A model generated the notes under the pieces. It was not told the origin of the DNA. It was given only the letters and a program-made list of their open reading frames with translations, and did not search any database. A DNA stretch of 64,000 bases, from positions 1 through 64,000 of the forward strand of contig DASUUU010000135.1 in the NCBI GenBank assembly GCA_036373915.1, written 5' to 3'. Source of the DNA: JASLBX01 sp036373915 (lineage in GTDB: Bacteria > Actinomycetota > Actinomycetes > Jiangellales > Jiangellaceae). This document shows positions 52,275-61,800 of this stretch, one piece after another; positions within the stretch are counted from its first letter, which is position 1, and the number at the start of each line of letters is the position of its first letter. The position numbers and the translations under genes are program-made.

Positions 52275-53182
52275 GCGTTCTCGCTCTCGTCCGGAAGCTT
52301 GGCGACGAACTCGCGGAGGAAGGCGCGGAAATCCGTGCCCAGGTCGTCGCGTTCGCTGGCGAGCTGGACAATCGTGCGCAGGTAGTCGAGCCGGTCACCG
52401 GTGTCGTACCGGCGGCCACGGAATACGACCGCCCGCACGCCCCCGCCGTCCTCTGCGGGCGTCGACGCCAGGACCTTCAGCGCGTCGGTCAGCTGGATCT
52501 CACCACCCCTTCCCGGCGGGGTCTCACGAAGCACGCCGAACACCGCCGGGTGCAGGACGTAACGACCGATGATGGCCAGGTTGCTCGGCGCGTCGTCGGG
52601 GTCGGGCTTCTCGACCAGGTCGACGACTTCGACGACGTCGTCCTCGGTGCCGGGTTCGACGGCCGCACAGCCGTACAGGTTCACCTGTGCCGGGTCGACC
52701 TCGATCAGGGCGATCACGCTGCCCCCCTGCTCGCGCTGGATCTCGAGCATCCGCGGCAGCAGCGGGTCGCGCCGGTCGATCAGGTCGTCGCCGAGAAGCA
52801 CTGCGAACGCCTGGTCGCCGACGTGGCGCCAGGCGCACAGCACGGCGTGCCCGAGACCCTTCGGATCACCCTGCCGGACGTAGTGGATATCGGCCAGTAC
52901 CTGGGACTTCTGGACTCGGGACAGCCGGTACTCGTCGCCCTTCGCCTGGAGCATTGCCTCGAGTTCCCAGGCCCGGTCGAAGTGATCCTCGAGCGACCGC
53001 TTGTTCCTGCCGGTGACCAGCAGAACGTCCTCGAGACCGGCGGCGACGGCTTCTTCCACGACGTACTGGATGGCCGGCTTGTCGACGACCGGCAGCATCT
53101 CCTTGGGGGTCGCCTTCGTGGCGGGCAGGAACCTGGTTCCCAGGCCGGCTACCGGGATGACCGCTTTTGTGATGGGCACCAT
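52271..53182 (-). CDS. galU: UTP-glucose-1-phosphate uridylyltransferase
   Basis: 303 residues. It makes UDP-glucose for wall glycans, trehalose and capsule. The nucleotidyltransferase motif AVIPVAGLGTRFLPATKATP (about 7-26) and KEMLPVVDKPAIQYVVEEAV (about 27-46) are at the N-terminus. GQGDP-type RQGDPKGLGHAVLCA (about 103-117), the metal site LLGDDLID and VEKPDPDDAPSNLAIIGRYV are further support. It starts the operon galU, moeA, moaC, moaB, rimJ, sepX. It is divergent from the 5-formyl-THF cyclo-ligase gene. Confidence 0.97.
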   Translation of the reverse strand: MVPITKAVIPVAGLGTRFLPATKATPKEMLPVVDKPAIQYVVEEAVAAGLEDVLLVTGRNKRSLEDHFDRAWELEAMLQAKGDEYRLSRVQKSQVLADIHYVRQGDPKGLGHAVLCAWRHVGDQAFAVLLGDDLIDRRDPLLPRMLEIQREQGGSVIALIEVDPAQVNLYGCAAVEPGTEDDVVEVVDLVEKPDPDDAPSNLAIIGRYVLHPAVFGVLRETPPGRGGEIQLTDALKVLASTPAEDGGGVRAVVFRGRRYDTGDRLDYLRTIVQLASERDDLGTDFRAFLREFVAKLPDESENA

Positions 53183-53214
53183 GACTCAACACTAGTTGGC
53201 GGCGGTCAACTAGC

Positions 53215-53817
53215 GTGGCAGGTGTGGCACCCAGTATCGACACGGCAGCCGCCAAGACCGCCTTGCGGCAGCGGATCATCGAGAATCGCAGAACACTCAA
53301 CGCCACCCACCTCGCCGTCGTCGGTCGAGAGCTCCGCGATGTCGTGCTCGCTATGCCCGAGATTGCCGGCGCTCGGCACGTGGCCGCCTACGTGTCGGTC
53401 GGCAACGAACCCGGCACGGGCCCGTTGCTGGAGTCGCTCTCCGAGCGTGGCGTCGAGGTACTGCTGCCGATCCTGCTGCCGCACGGTGATCTCGATTGGG
53501 CGCCGTACACCGGCCCTGGCGGGCTCGTAGCCGCCGCCCGCGGCATGCTCGAACCGGTGACCGAGGCGGTAGGCCCGTCTGCAGTGACGGCCGTAGACGC
53601 CGTCTTGGCTCCCGGGCTGGCCGTGGACCGGCGCGGGATCCGGCTGGGCCGGGGCGCCGGCTCGTTCGACCGTGCCCTGGCCAGAGTCGGGCGCCGGGTG
53701 TTCACCTGCGTCCTGCTGCATGACGGCGAGGTACTCGACATGCCAGTGCCCCGCGAGGCACACGACGTACCCGTCTCCGCCGCGGCCACTCCGTCCGGAA
53801 TCCACCGCTTCGAGTGA
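53215..53817 (+). CDS. 5-formyltetrahydrofolate cyclo-ligase
   Basis: 200 residues. It recycles 5-formyl-THF to methenyl-THF with ATP, feeding the purine enzymes. The fold shows AAKTALRQRIIENRR near the N-terminus, AAYVSVGNEPGTGPLLESL (about 60-78), VLLPILLPHGDLDWAPY (about 82-98) and the phosphate-binding LAVDRRGIRLGRGAGSFDRA (about 138-157). GTG 53215 or GTG 53224 may be the start; a TAGCGT box just upstream would suit a leaderless message beginning near 53224. It is divergent from galU, as in mycobacteria. Confidence 0.93.
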   Translation: MAGVAPSIDTAAAKTALRQRIIENRRTLNATHLAVVGRELRDVVLAMPEIAGARHVAAYVSVGNEPGTGPLLESLSERGVEVLLPILLPHGDLDWAPYTGPGGLVAAARGMLEPVTEAVGPSAVTAVDAVLAPGLAVDRRGIRLGRGAGSFDRALARVGRRVFTCVLLHDGEVLDMPVPREAHDVPVSAAATPSGIHRFE

Positions 53818-53818
53818 T

Positions 53819-53834
53819 TGTCGTTCGAACGACA
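53819..53834. terminator. 16-bp perfect palindrome between convergent genes
   Basis: TGTCGTTCGAACGACA fills the 18-base gap between the cyclo-ligase stop and the penicillin-acylase gene stop. It may act as a bidirectional terminator. As DNA it also looks like a regulator palindrome, but its location argues against that. Confidence 0.4.
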
Positions 53835-53835
53835 G

Positions 53836-56391
53836 CTACTCGTCGGTCGGGGGTACCAGCAGCTGCGTCTCCACTGCCGCGCCGCGCACCGCGTTCTCCG
53901 ACGAGCGCATCGGAAGCGACTGGCCGGTCCGCCACAGCTCGGTCTGATCGCCGTAGTGCTCGTGGTACGGGTGGCCACTCACCCCGGTCAGGTCGACCCA
54001 GCGCGATGCGTCCAGATTTCCCAGATCGACGACCATCCGCATGGACGGCACCCAAGTGGTCTCATACCCGTCCATGGCGAACCACCCGTTGGCCTGCACG
54101 ATGGCCGATCCGCCGCCGACCTCTATCGGGCCCATGTTGAACAACGCCTCGACAACCCCGATGCCCGATTCCCCGACCGTCGGCTCGGTGAGGGTCAGCG
54201 CGTGCAGCCGGCCCCAGGACCAGTTGGCGGGATCCTTGCCCTGCCGCCGGGTCATGTCGTCGCGGGCCTCGCGAGCCGCGGTCCGCAGGATCTGATCGCG
54301 GGTTTCGACCTGGGCGGTGCCCACGTCGTCCCAGAACGGATCGTCCGGTTCGGCCAGCAGCCGCTCCACGACGTCGAACCAGCGATCACCACCAGCGGGC
54401 CACTGGGTGTCCGGCAGCTCGTCGTGGAACGTCAGGCGCAGCAGGTTACGCCACACCGCGTTGAAGTACGCCGCAGCGGCGGAGTCCGGGGGTTGGCTGT
54501 AGTCCCAGTCGCGGAGCAGGTCGAGACCGTCGCCGTAGTACGGGCCGAGATCGCCGAGCGCCGACAGGTGCGGGACGAGGGTTTCGGCCATCGGGTTCCG
54601 GCTGTCCATCTGGATGGCGGACGTCGCGTCCGCGTCCAGCGTTCCGGCCCCGGCGAGCAGGTCGTGAATGCGCTCGGCCCGCTGGCCGTAATCGAAGTCG
54701 GCGGTAAGCAGGAACGGGTACTCCGGCGAGGTAACCGGCTGGTTCGCGGTCACTATGTAGCCTTCATCCGGGTTGAGAACGCTGGGCAGCGCTTCGAACG
54801 GGATGTAGCCGTCCCACTCGTACTCGCCCGTCCAGCCCGGCGCCGGCCATCGGCCGTCCCCTGCCTCGCGAACCGGGATCTTGCCGGGCGCCTGGTACCC
54901 GATGTTTCCGTCGACGTCCGCGTACACCACGTTCTGGGCCGGAACTTCGAACATCGCCACGGCTTCCCGGAACGATTCCCAATCCCTGGCCGCGTTCAGC
55001 ATGAACAGCGCGTCCGCTGTGCTGCCGGGCTCCAGCGCCGTCCAGCGCAACGCGACAGCGTACTCACCGGGCGGCGGCGGCGCGTCCTCCTCGACCGGAG
55101 CCGGTGCGTCCTCGTCGTCCACTGGGGCGCTCTCGCCGACGTCCCGCAGCTCGGAGCTGTAGTCGGACAGCAGCGGCCCATGCCGGGTCCTACGCACTGT
55201 GATGGTGACGTCGTCACCTCCGGCAACCCGAATGGTCTCGGTTCGGGTGTCCATCCGCCTCCAGCCGTTACCCACCCGGTACAGGTCACCTTCAACCTGC
55301 TCCAGGTAGAGATCGGTGACGTCAGGGCCCAGGTTGGTCAAACCCCACGCAATGCGGTCGTTGTGGCCGATGACGATGCCCGGCAGGCTGGAGAACGAAA
55401 ACCCGGTGACGTCGAACGGGCACGCTTCGGTGACCGTCCGGCAGTGCAGGCCGATCTGATACCAGATGGACGGCATGGCCGGCGCCAGATGTGGGTCGTT
55501 GGCGAGCATCGGGGCACCGCTCTCGGTCCTTGACCCATCGACCACCCACGAGTTCGAGCCGACGCCCTCCCCCGTGCCGACGATCGGCGGAACAGCCGCA
55601 ATGGCGCTCGCGGCCGCAGTCAATGCAGACAGGCTCCCGCCGCCGAGAGTGGACCCGTCGACGAGCTCGGGCGCGGGTCCCTGCGGCAAGTAGCCGTCGG
55701 CCACGATCGGGGGACGCTCGTCGTAGCGGTATTCCGGGTATAGCTGATCGACCCGCTCCGGTGGAATCGAGCCGGCCGTCAGCGCGCGGTCGATCTCGTC
55801 CTCCATGTTGCTGCGCAGATCCCATGCCATGGCTTTCAGCCAGGTGAGCGAATCGATCGCGGTCCAGCGGCGAGGTGCGGTGTCAACCCCGTTGAGACCG
55901 AGCACCGTGTATCCCAGTCCGAGCTCGCCGCCCGAGCGCCCGTCGACCCAGGCGTTCACGCCGTCGGCGTACGCCTGAAGGTAGCGCCGAGTGGCCGGCG
56001 CGAGCAGGGGAAACTCCTGTCGAGCTACGTCACGCCAGCCGAGCGTGCGCAGGATCGCATCGGCCTCGACGGAGGTGGCGCCGAACAGCTCGGACAGCCG
56101 GCCCGCGCCGATATGCCGGCGCACGTCCATCTCCCAGAATCGATCCTGCGCGTGGACGTACCCCTGCCCGCGGAACAGGTCTTCAGCCGTGTCGGCATAA
56201 ATATGCGGAATTCCGTACTCATCGCGGACCACCTCGACCTCGCCTTGCAGCCGTGCAATCTCGACCGTTCCGCTGTAGTCGGGGTATGGGCGACGCACCG
56301 ACCATACGGTGAAGGCCGCGGCCGCCAGCAAGGCGAGCACGACGAGCCCGGCGACAACTGACAATCCGTAGGCGATGCGGCGGCGATACAC
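53836..56391 (-). CDS. Penicillin acylase family protein (Ntn hydrolase)
   Basis: 851 residues. An N-terminal hydrophobic helix (about 7-30) anchors or exports it. The alpha chain holds EVEVVRDEYGIPHIYADTAE and GQGYVHAQDRFWEMDVRRHI. The nucleophile Ser is in GEGVGSNSWVVDGS (about residue 277), where self-cleavage makes the beta chain, followed by MLANDPHLAPAMPSIWYQIG. Such enzymes cleave amides in acyl-homoserine lactones, N-acyl amino acids or beta-lactams; the substrate is unknown. The start is GTG. Usual neighbours (5-FCL and FmdB) flank it on both sides on the other strand, so it looks inserted into a conserved block. Confidence 0.92.
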   Translation of the reverse strand: MYRRRIAYGLSVVAGLVVLALLAAAAFTVWSVRRPYPDYSGTVEIARLQGEVEVVRDEYGIPHIYADTAEDLFRGQGYVHAQDRFWEMDVRRHIGAGRLSELFGATSVEADAILRTLGWRDVARQEFPLLAPATRRYLQAYADGVNAWVDGRSGGELGLGYTVLGLNGVDTAPRRWTAIDSLTWLKAMAWDLRSNMEDEIDRALTAGSIPPERVDQLYPEYRYDERPPIVADGYLPQGPAPELVDGSTLGGGSLSALTAAASAIAAVPPIVGTGEGVGSNSWVVDGSRTESGAPMLANDPHLAPAMPSIWYQIGLHCRTVTEACPFDVTGFSFSSLPGIVIGHNDRIAWGLTNLGPDVTDLYLEQVEGDLYRVGNGWRRMDTRTETIRVAGGDDVTITVRRTRHGPLLSDYSSELRDVGESAPVDDEDAPAPVEEDAPPPPGEYAVALRWTALEPGSTADALFMLNAARDWESFREAVAMFEVPAQNVVYADVDGNIGYQAPGKIPVREAGDGRWPAPGWTGEYEWDGYIPFEALPSVLNPDEGYIVTANQPVTSPEYPFLLTADFDYGQRAERIHDLLAGAGTLDADATSAIQMDSRNPMAETLVPHLSALGDLGPYYGDGLDLLRDWDYSQPPDSAAAAYFNAVWRNLLRLTFHDELPDTQWPAGGDRWFDVVERLLAEPDDPFWDDVGTAQVETRDQILRTAAREARDDMTRRQGKDPANWSWGRLHALTLTEPTVGESGIGVVEALFNMGPIEVGGGSAIVQANGWFAMDGYETTWVPSMRMVVDLGNLDASRWVDLTGVSGHPYHEHYGDQTELWRTGQSLPMRSSENAVRGAAVETQLLVPPTDE

Positions 56392-56586
56392 GCGGAGCAG
56401 GGTATGGGACGCCGATGCCGCGGCAACGTAGCCCCCGACCGTGTTGAGCGTGGCGATGGCACTCGCTCAAGCCGGCGCAGCGTGAAGCGAGCCGGTTGTC
56501 TTCAGTGAGCTCGTGCGACGTTCTGCCCGGAGTACCCCGAAATGTTCGTCGCAGGAGTGGACAAGAGGCGTGCTGACAACGCATCA

Positions 56587-56613
56587 TTAGCAGTCAGGGC
56601 CGTAGAGTGCTAA
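56587..56613 (+). promoter_or_regulatory. CIRCE operator (HrcA site)
   Basis: TTAGCAGTC (56587-56595), 9-base spacer, GAGTGCTAA (56605-56613). The HrcA consensus is TTAGCACTC-N9-GAGTGCTAA, so only one base differs and the spacing is exact. It lies 31 bases before the FmdB/Ruc-like gene start, indicating heat-shock control by HrcA. Confidence 0.9.
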
Positions 56614-56643
56614 GGCCTGGAGGCTCGAGGAGGACGTGGAACC

Positions 56644-57024
56644 GTGCCCACCTACCAGTACGCCTGCACTGAGTGTTTCGAGCAGCTAGAGGTCGTGCAG
56701 AAGTTCACCGACGACGCATTGACCGTTTGCCCGGCGTGCGACGGTCGGCTCCGCAAGGTGTTCTCGGCCGTAGGCGTCGTATTCAAGGGCTCCGGCTTCT
56801 ACCGAACCGACAGTCGGAGCGGGGCGAACGGCTCGAGCAACGGAGCGTCCAAGGCGGCGGCGAACGGCTCGGGCGAGACCTCGGCCACCGGCAACGGCTC
56901 GTCCAGCAACGGCGCATCCGGCAACGGCTCGTCCGGCAGCGGCTCGTCCGGCAGCGGCTCATCGGGCAGTGGCTCGTCTTCGAACAGCACTTCCGCCAAG
57001 AAGGAGACCACGGCCGCCGCATAG
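56644..57024 (+). CDS. FmdB-family zinc-ribbon protein, Ruc-like redox-regulated chaperone
   Basis: 126 residues. The N-terminal zinc ribbon MPTYQYACTECFEQLEVVQK has Cys8, Cys11, Cys29 and Cys32 as ligands and ends in VFKGSGFYRTDS. The C-terminal ~70 residues are disordered, made of Asn/Gly/Ser and repeated GSGSS units. This size and Cys spacing match mycobacterial Rv0991c (Ruc), a redox-controlled chaperone that works with DnaK and is controlled by HrcA. The genomic place (after galU and 5-FCL, before SAF and mscL) also matches. The start is GTG with GGAGG 10 bases upstream. A CIRCE operator precedes it. Confidence 0.9.
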   Translation: MPTYQYACTECFEQLEVVQKFTDDALTVCPACDGRLRKVFSAVGVVFKGSGFYRTDSRSGANGSSNGASKAAANGSGETSATGNGSSSNGASGNGSSGSGSSGSGSSGSGSSSNSTSAKKETTAAA

Positions 57025-57100
57025 TGCCCGTTCCCGGCACTTCAGAACCGCCCTGTGGATAAGCCGGGGCACCCCCACACCAGCCCCTAACGTCGTCAGG

Positions 57101-57727
57101 ATGGACAGCACATCCCGCCGGCGAGCCGCCCAGTTCACCCGGGCGGTCCTGTGGCACCGCCGGCTGCTTGCGGCGGGTCTGGCCGCGGCAGCGGTGGCCC
57201 TGGCCATCCACGTCGCCGAAGCCGAACCCGAGACGGTCCCGCTGGTGGTGACGGCGCGAGACCTGCCCGGTGGCAGCATCCTGCAACGTTCGGATCTCGA
57301 CACGATAGACGTGCTGCCGGCGACGATGCCGGCCGGCGTGGTGACGAGCATCGAAGCCGCGGAAGGACGGCTGCTCGCCGGGCCGGCGCGGCGCGGCGAA
57401 CCCGTCACGGACGTCCGCCTGGTCGGGCCGTCGCTGGTCCAGGGCTGGGGCGACGACCTGCTGGCGGTCCCGGTAAGGATCGCCGATCCCGGCGCTGCAT
57501 CGATCGCGCGTCCTGGTGAGGTTGTCGACCTGATCGCCGCGCCGGTCAACGGCCAGGGAACCGCCGGCCCGATCGCCACCGGAGTACCGGTACTTGCGGT
57601 TCCGGCGAATGCCGACGGCGGGCTCCATGCCGACGGAGCCCTGCTCGTCGTCGCCGCCACCGCAGCGCAGGCTGCCGATCTGGCCGAGGCCGCCGTTACG
57701 GCCCGCATATCGGTGGCGCTGCGCTAG
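57101..57727 (+). CDS. SAF-domain (CpaB/RcpC-like) membrane protein
   Basis: 208 residues. A single hydrophobic helix (about 22-41) is followed by a SAF domain (about 48-110: VTARDLPGGSILQRSDLDTI) and an RcpC-like C-terminal half with DLLAVPVRIADPGAASIARPG and VDLIAAPVNGQG. The family includes CpaB proteins of Flp pilus assembly, but no pilus gene is nearby; the stand-alone form is common beside ruc and mscL in actinobacteria and may correspond to the HrcA-regulated Rv0990c position. ATG 57101 is used. It sits 76 bases after the FmdB gene and may share its transcript. Confidence 0.82.
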   Translation: MDSTSRRRAAQFTRAVLWHRRLLAAGLAAAAVALAIHVAEAEPETVPLVVTARDLPGGSILQRSDLDTIDVLPATMPAGVVTSIEAAEGRLLAGPARRGEPVTDVRLVGPSLVQGWGDDLLAVPVRIADPGAASIARPGEVVDLIAAPVNGQGTAGPIATGVPVLAVPANADGGLHADGALLVVAATAAQAADLAEAAVTARISVALR

Positions 57728-57763
57728 CGTGCCCCTAGATCGGTCGAGAGCTGGGAGGCTCCC

Positions 57764-58156
57764 TTGCTCAAGGGTTTCAAAGAGTTCATCATGCGCGGCA
57801 ACGTGATGGATCTTGCCGTCGCCGTCGTCATCGGAGCAGCGCTTGCGACGGTGATCGAGGCTTTGGTCCAGCACCTCATCACACCGTTGATCGCCGCCAT
57901 ATTCGGCCAGCCTGACCTCAGCGAGGTCTGGCGATTCACCATCAACAACGCGGTGTTCTCCATCGGCGCCATCCTTACCGCGCTGATCTACTTCCTGCTC
58001 GTCGCCGCGGCGGTCTACTTCTTCATCGTCGTACCGATGAACAACTTGATGGCGCGGCGCTCGTCCGGCGAAGAACCGGTCGCGACGCCGAGCGAGGACA
58101 TCCAGCTACTTCGCGAGATCCGCGACCTGCTGAGCCAAGAACGGCACCGCGAGTAG
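57764..58156 (+). CDS. mscL: Large-conductance mechanosensitive channel
   Basis: 130 residues. It opens under membrane tension to release solutes in osmotic downshock. N-terminal MLKGFKEFIMRGNVMDLAVA and VVIGAALATVIEALVQHLIT form the S1 and TM1 segments; TM2 runs about 66-92 and a charged C-terminal helix (EDIQLLREIRDLL) forms the bundle. The start is TTG 57764 with GGGAGG 5 bases upstream, the only start giving the standard N-terminus. The length is typical. Confidence 0.96.
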   Translation: MLKGFKEFIMRGNVMDLAVAVVIGAALATVIEALVQHLITPLIAAIFGQPDLSEVWRFTINNAVFSIGAILTALIYFLLVAAAVYFFIVVPMNNLMARRSSGEEPVATPSEDIQLLREIRDLLSQERHRE

Positions 58157-58160
58157 CGGG

Positions 58161-58298
58161 CTACTCCCAGTGTGGGGGACGCTCGTCCAGCAGCCGGTGA
58201 TCGCCGGCATCGGCCATGTCGTCACCCCAGCCGATGTCGTCTTCGTCGCTGGTCGTGTCGGGCAGCACGGCGAACTCGTCGCCCCGACCTGGTGCCAC
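58161..58298 (-). CDS. 45-residue acidic protein, overlapping the CBS-domain gene
   Basis: The translation from GTG 58298 is MAPGRGDEFAVLPDTTSDED, then DIGWGDDMADAGDHRLLDER, ending PPHWE. Asp-rich with a C-terminal RPPHW, it resembles a family of short actinobacterial proteins of unknown function. The GTG overlaps the CBS gene's stop as TAGTG, with GGGGGAT 9 bases before, so the two are translationally coupled. Strong third-position GC supports coding. Confidence 0.72.
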   Translation of the reverse strand: MAPGRGDEFAVLPDTTSDEDDIGWGDDMADAGDHRLLDERPPHWE

Positions 58299-58756
58299 TA
58301 GTCCAGATCCCCCATCTCGATCCGGGCGAGCCGCTGGTCACGTACCAGCGAGTCGGTCTCGATGGTCGGCTCACCGCTGGTGCGCACGAGGGCGGCGAAC
58401 ACGCCGGTGATGTCGCGCTGGCTGATGATGCCGACCAGCTGGCCGTTCTCGACGACCGGCAGGTGGCGGATCCAGTGCTGCGCCATGGTGCGTGCTGCAT
58501 CGCGCACCGACGTGTCCGGCGAGGTGGTGATGACATCGGTCGTCATCACGTCACCGACCAGGACACTGGCCGCATCCTTGCCGGCGGCGACAGTGCGCAG
58601 GACATCACGCTCAGTGACGATGCCGACGATCCGCCGGTCCTCGAGAATGAGCAGTGAGCCGGTCTGCTGCCTCCACATCAGCTCCGCCGCGCTGGCCAAG
58701 GGCACGTTGGTGGCATCGGTGACGGCCGCCTGGGTCATGATTTCTTCAACACGCAC
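58298..58756 (-). CDS. CBS-domain protein
   Basis: 152 residues formed by two CBS repeats: first about 1-60 (EEIMTQAAVTDATNVPLASA, ILEDRRIVGIVTERDVLRTV), second about 66-125 (VGDVMTTDVITTSPDTSVRD, VENGQLVGIISQRDITGVFA). Such pairs bind adenosine nucleotides and sense energy or redox state; the stand-alone form has no attached enzyme. The start is GTG at 58756. Its stop overlaps the start of a 45-residue protein. It lies downstream of the helicase gene on the same strand. Confidence 0.9.
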   Translation of the reverse strand: MRVEEIMTQAAVTDATNVPLASAAELMWRQQTGSLLILEDRRIVGIVTERDVLRTVAAGKDAASVLVGDVMTTDVITTSPDTSVRDAARTMAQHWIRHLPVVENGQLVGIISQRDITGVFAALVRTSGEPTIETDSLVRDQRLARIEMGDLD

Positions 58757-58800
58757 AACAGCCAGGGTAACCCCCGTGGCAGTCCAACCGCGCCTGAGTA

Positions 58801-61800
58801 TCAGCTGAGTTCCGGCGCACCCGCACGGGCGACCCGCACGGCGTGGACGAGCACGTCGTCGGTGCGCGGCCCGCGGCGCAGTACGTCGAGCTCGTCGGCC
58901 AGTTCCGCGGCCACGTCCGCCTCGGGTCGGCCGTCGCGACCGGATTCGACCCAGCGCGCCAGCGCGGCGAGCTCGCGCCGGCTGTGGTCACCGACCGGCC
59001 GACGGCGGACCAGCACCGGCTTGCCGCCGCGGTCCGCTTGGCCGCTGTCCGCGGAATCGGCCCCGCCGTCGTCACCCGAGCTCTGGTCCGACTTGTCCGA
59101 CCCGGCTTCGCCGTCCAGCCCGTCCGGTCTGACTTTCCCGTCGGGCCTATCCGGTGCGGCTTCGCCCATCGGGTCGGCCTTTCCGCGAGCGCCCTTGCCG
59201 CCGCGCTTGCTCGATCGCCCGGGCCGGCGTCCGGACGTCCCGTCCTCGGCACCCGCTGCTTCCGGCCGCTCCTCTTGGCTGCCGGCCACGACGTCGGCTT
59301 CGGCTGCTGCCACCGCCCAGTCGAAGGCATCCGCGTCAGCAACCGCCTTGGCATAAGCGTCGACGAGGCGGGCGTTCTCGCCATCCGGATCGGCCGCCCA
59401 GGCCGCTGACCAGACTCGATGTACCGACCAGCCGAGGCGGACCAGCATGTCGCGCCGGATCCGGCTCTGCTGCTGCGCGATCGGCAGCGCCGCGTAGGCC
59501 GGGCCGTCGGTCTCGATCGCCAGCACGAATCGATCGCGCCGGAGCGGATGCCGGACGGCGACTTCGATCGCGCCGGTGCCGCCGCCATAGCCGAGGACGA
59601 CCGACGCGCCGGCGGCACGCAACCGCTCTGCGACCGCGATCGCGAGGGCATCGCCCCGGCCTGACCCGGACATCGCGCCGGGGGCCTCGGCGTGGGCGAG
59701 AAAATCCTTGAGGGCGCGCCCACCCTCGGTTGTCAGGCGACGAGGGCTCAGATCGTCGGCGCCGAACGACGAGACGACAGTCATCCGATCCCGCGCCCTG
59801 GTGATCGCCGCTGCAAGCCGCCTGTCGCCGCCAGGGCGATCGAGCGCACCGAACCGGTACAGCACCCGGCCATCGACCGAGCGGCCGTACCCGAGCGTCA
59901 GGATGATCGCGTCGCGGACATCGCCGCACACCCTGTCGACATCCTTGATGAAGAAGGGTTCCTCGCGGTCATCGCGGAGGAACGGTGCCACGTCCGGCGC
60001 CCGGATCAGCGCGGCCCGCAGCGCGGCATCGATCCGGGCAGCGTGGGGACGGCTCAGGGTTATCACGCCCAAGCTCTCGTGTGGGCGGGTGCGCGCATGC
60101 TCGAAGACCGTCTCCACGACGCGCCGGACCTCAGCCTCAGAGCTGTCCACACCAGCGTCGTCATCCGCTGCGACGAGCTCGTGGCACAACCTCGGCGACG
60201 CCGCCGAAGGGATCACGGTCAGCCGGTCGCCGTAGCTTCTGCGGCTGGCGAAAGCGGCCAGCCTGTCTTCGCGAATTCGGTACTCGGTCAGCAGCGGCAG
60301 CCGAGTGAGTGCGGGTGCGAGGGCCTCGTAAACGGATGCAGGGTGTTCGGTGCTGTCGGTGAACATGTCGTATGTCGACTGCTGGTCATCCGATTCGGTG
60401 ATCGGCTCGATCGCCGTGGTGAATCCGAGCAACGTGAGCTGCTCGCGGTCGCCGATCACCACGACGCGCTCTGCCCGGGCGATCGCCGGAACCGCCTCGG
60501 CCGGGGAGATCTGGCCGGAGTCCTCGATGATCACAACGTCGAAGAGCCGCCGCTTCGGTAGCAGCGCCGGAACCGCCAGCGGCGGCATCACCCAGCAGGG
60601 CTTGGTCGCCAGGGTGATCTCGGGTGCGGCCGAGACGAGTTCGGGCAGGCTGCGAGGGCCGGAATGGGTGTGCGCGGACTCCAGGATCACCGCCGCCTGA
60701 CCCTCGTGCTCGTCGGCGACCTGGGCGAAGCGCGCCGCGCGGCCGGCCAGTACCGTGCCGACGGAAGACTCCTCCGGCGACCGGCGCCGGGCGGCCAGCC
60801 TGCGCTCGTGCTCGACACGATCGAACCGGCCGAGCGCCGGGTCGGCCGCCAGCACGTGATCCAGAACTGAGGAATGCCAGCAGTACGCGAACGCAGCCTC
60901 GGCGACGTCCGGGCCGGCGTCGCGCCGCGTGAGCTCGCCCAGCAGGTCGCCCAGACCGGCCGCCTCGAGGTCTGACCTGAGCTCGGCCAGCTTCGGCAAG
61001 GCCATCAGCACGTCCGAAGCGCCGGCCAGCTTCGCCAAGCGGGCGGCCAGGTCCGCGAACGGCAACTCGTGGATGTCCGCAAGATCTGCATGCACGTCGG
61101 CCAGCACCGTGAGCCCGGCACGGGCGGCCGCGACCGCACGGACGGCCGCCGGCAGGTGTGGCCCGGTACGCGGCAGCCGCGAGTCTCGGGCCCGCCGGCG
61201 CCACTCGGAGAGCTGTTCCTGAACCGACACCAGACGCGCGTGGACGTCGGCACGAGCCCGCAGCGCGGACGGATTCACCTGGATATCCCTGATCTGCAGC
61301 CGGACCCGGCGGCGGGCGACCAGGCCCATCCGGCCGGAGCGAGAGGTCCGCTCCCGGCGGTCCGCGGTCGCGGCCACGAACTCGTCGAGGGGCGCGGACC
61401 AGATATCCGGCTGGAACTCGTCCAGCGTTCCGGCGACCGAGGTGAGCAGGTCGACCGCGGCGAAAGCATCGGCCGGGCTGGCCGGGCCCGTGAGGCCCAC
61501 CTCTACACAGGCCCGGGTTGCGGCGTTGCGAAGTTCTGGCAGGGTAGTCGCGCGCAGCTCGTCGACGGCCGATCGAATCCGCTCTGCGGCCCCCGTAGTG
61601 GGGACGGCCGCCCCGCTCCACGGCGTGATCTCTACTGCGGCGGCCAAGCCGCCCAGTTCGGCGTAGGCCCGGAGCTTGACCCGCAACGCCTCCCGGGTGC
61701 CGACGCCGTACCTGACCAGCGCATCACCTGGCACCCTCGCAGGCGTGCGCGCCTCAGGGTCGGCTGCGGCGATCGCGGCCATCAGCTCGTACGCGCTACA

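Noticed and set aside
53819..53834. 16-bp palindrome as a regulator operator
   Set aside because: It lies between two converging stop codons, where an operator has no promoter to act on.
56850..56995. Regular GGCTCGTCCGGCAGC-like repeats as a possible CRISPR or VNTR
   Set aside because: They are in frame and encode the Gly/Ser/Asn-rich tail of the FmdB-family protein.
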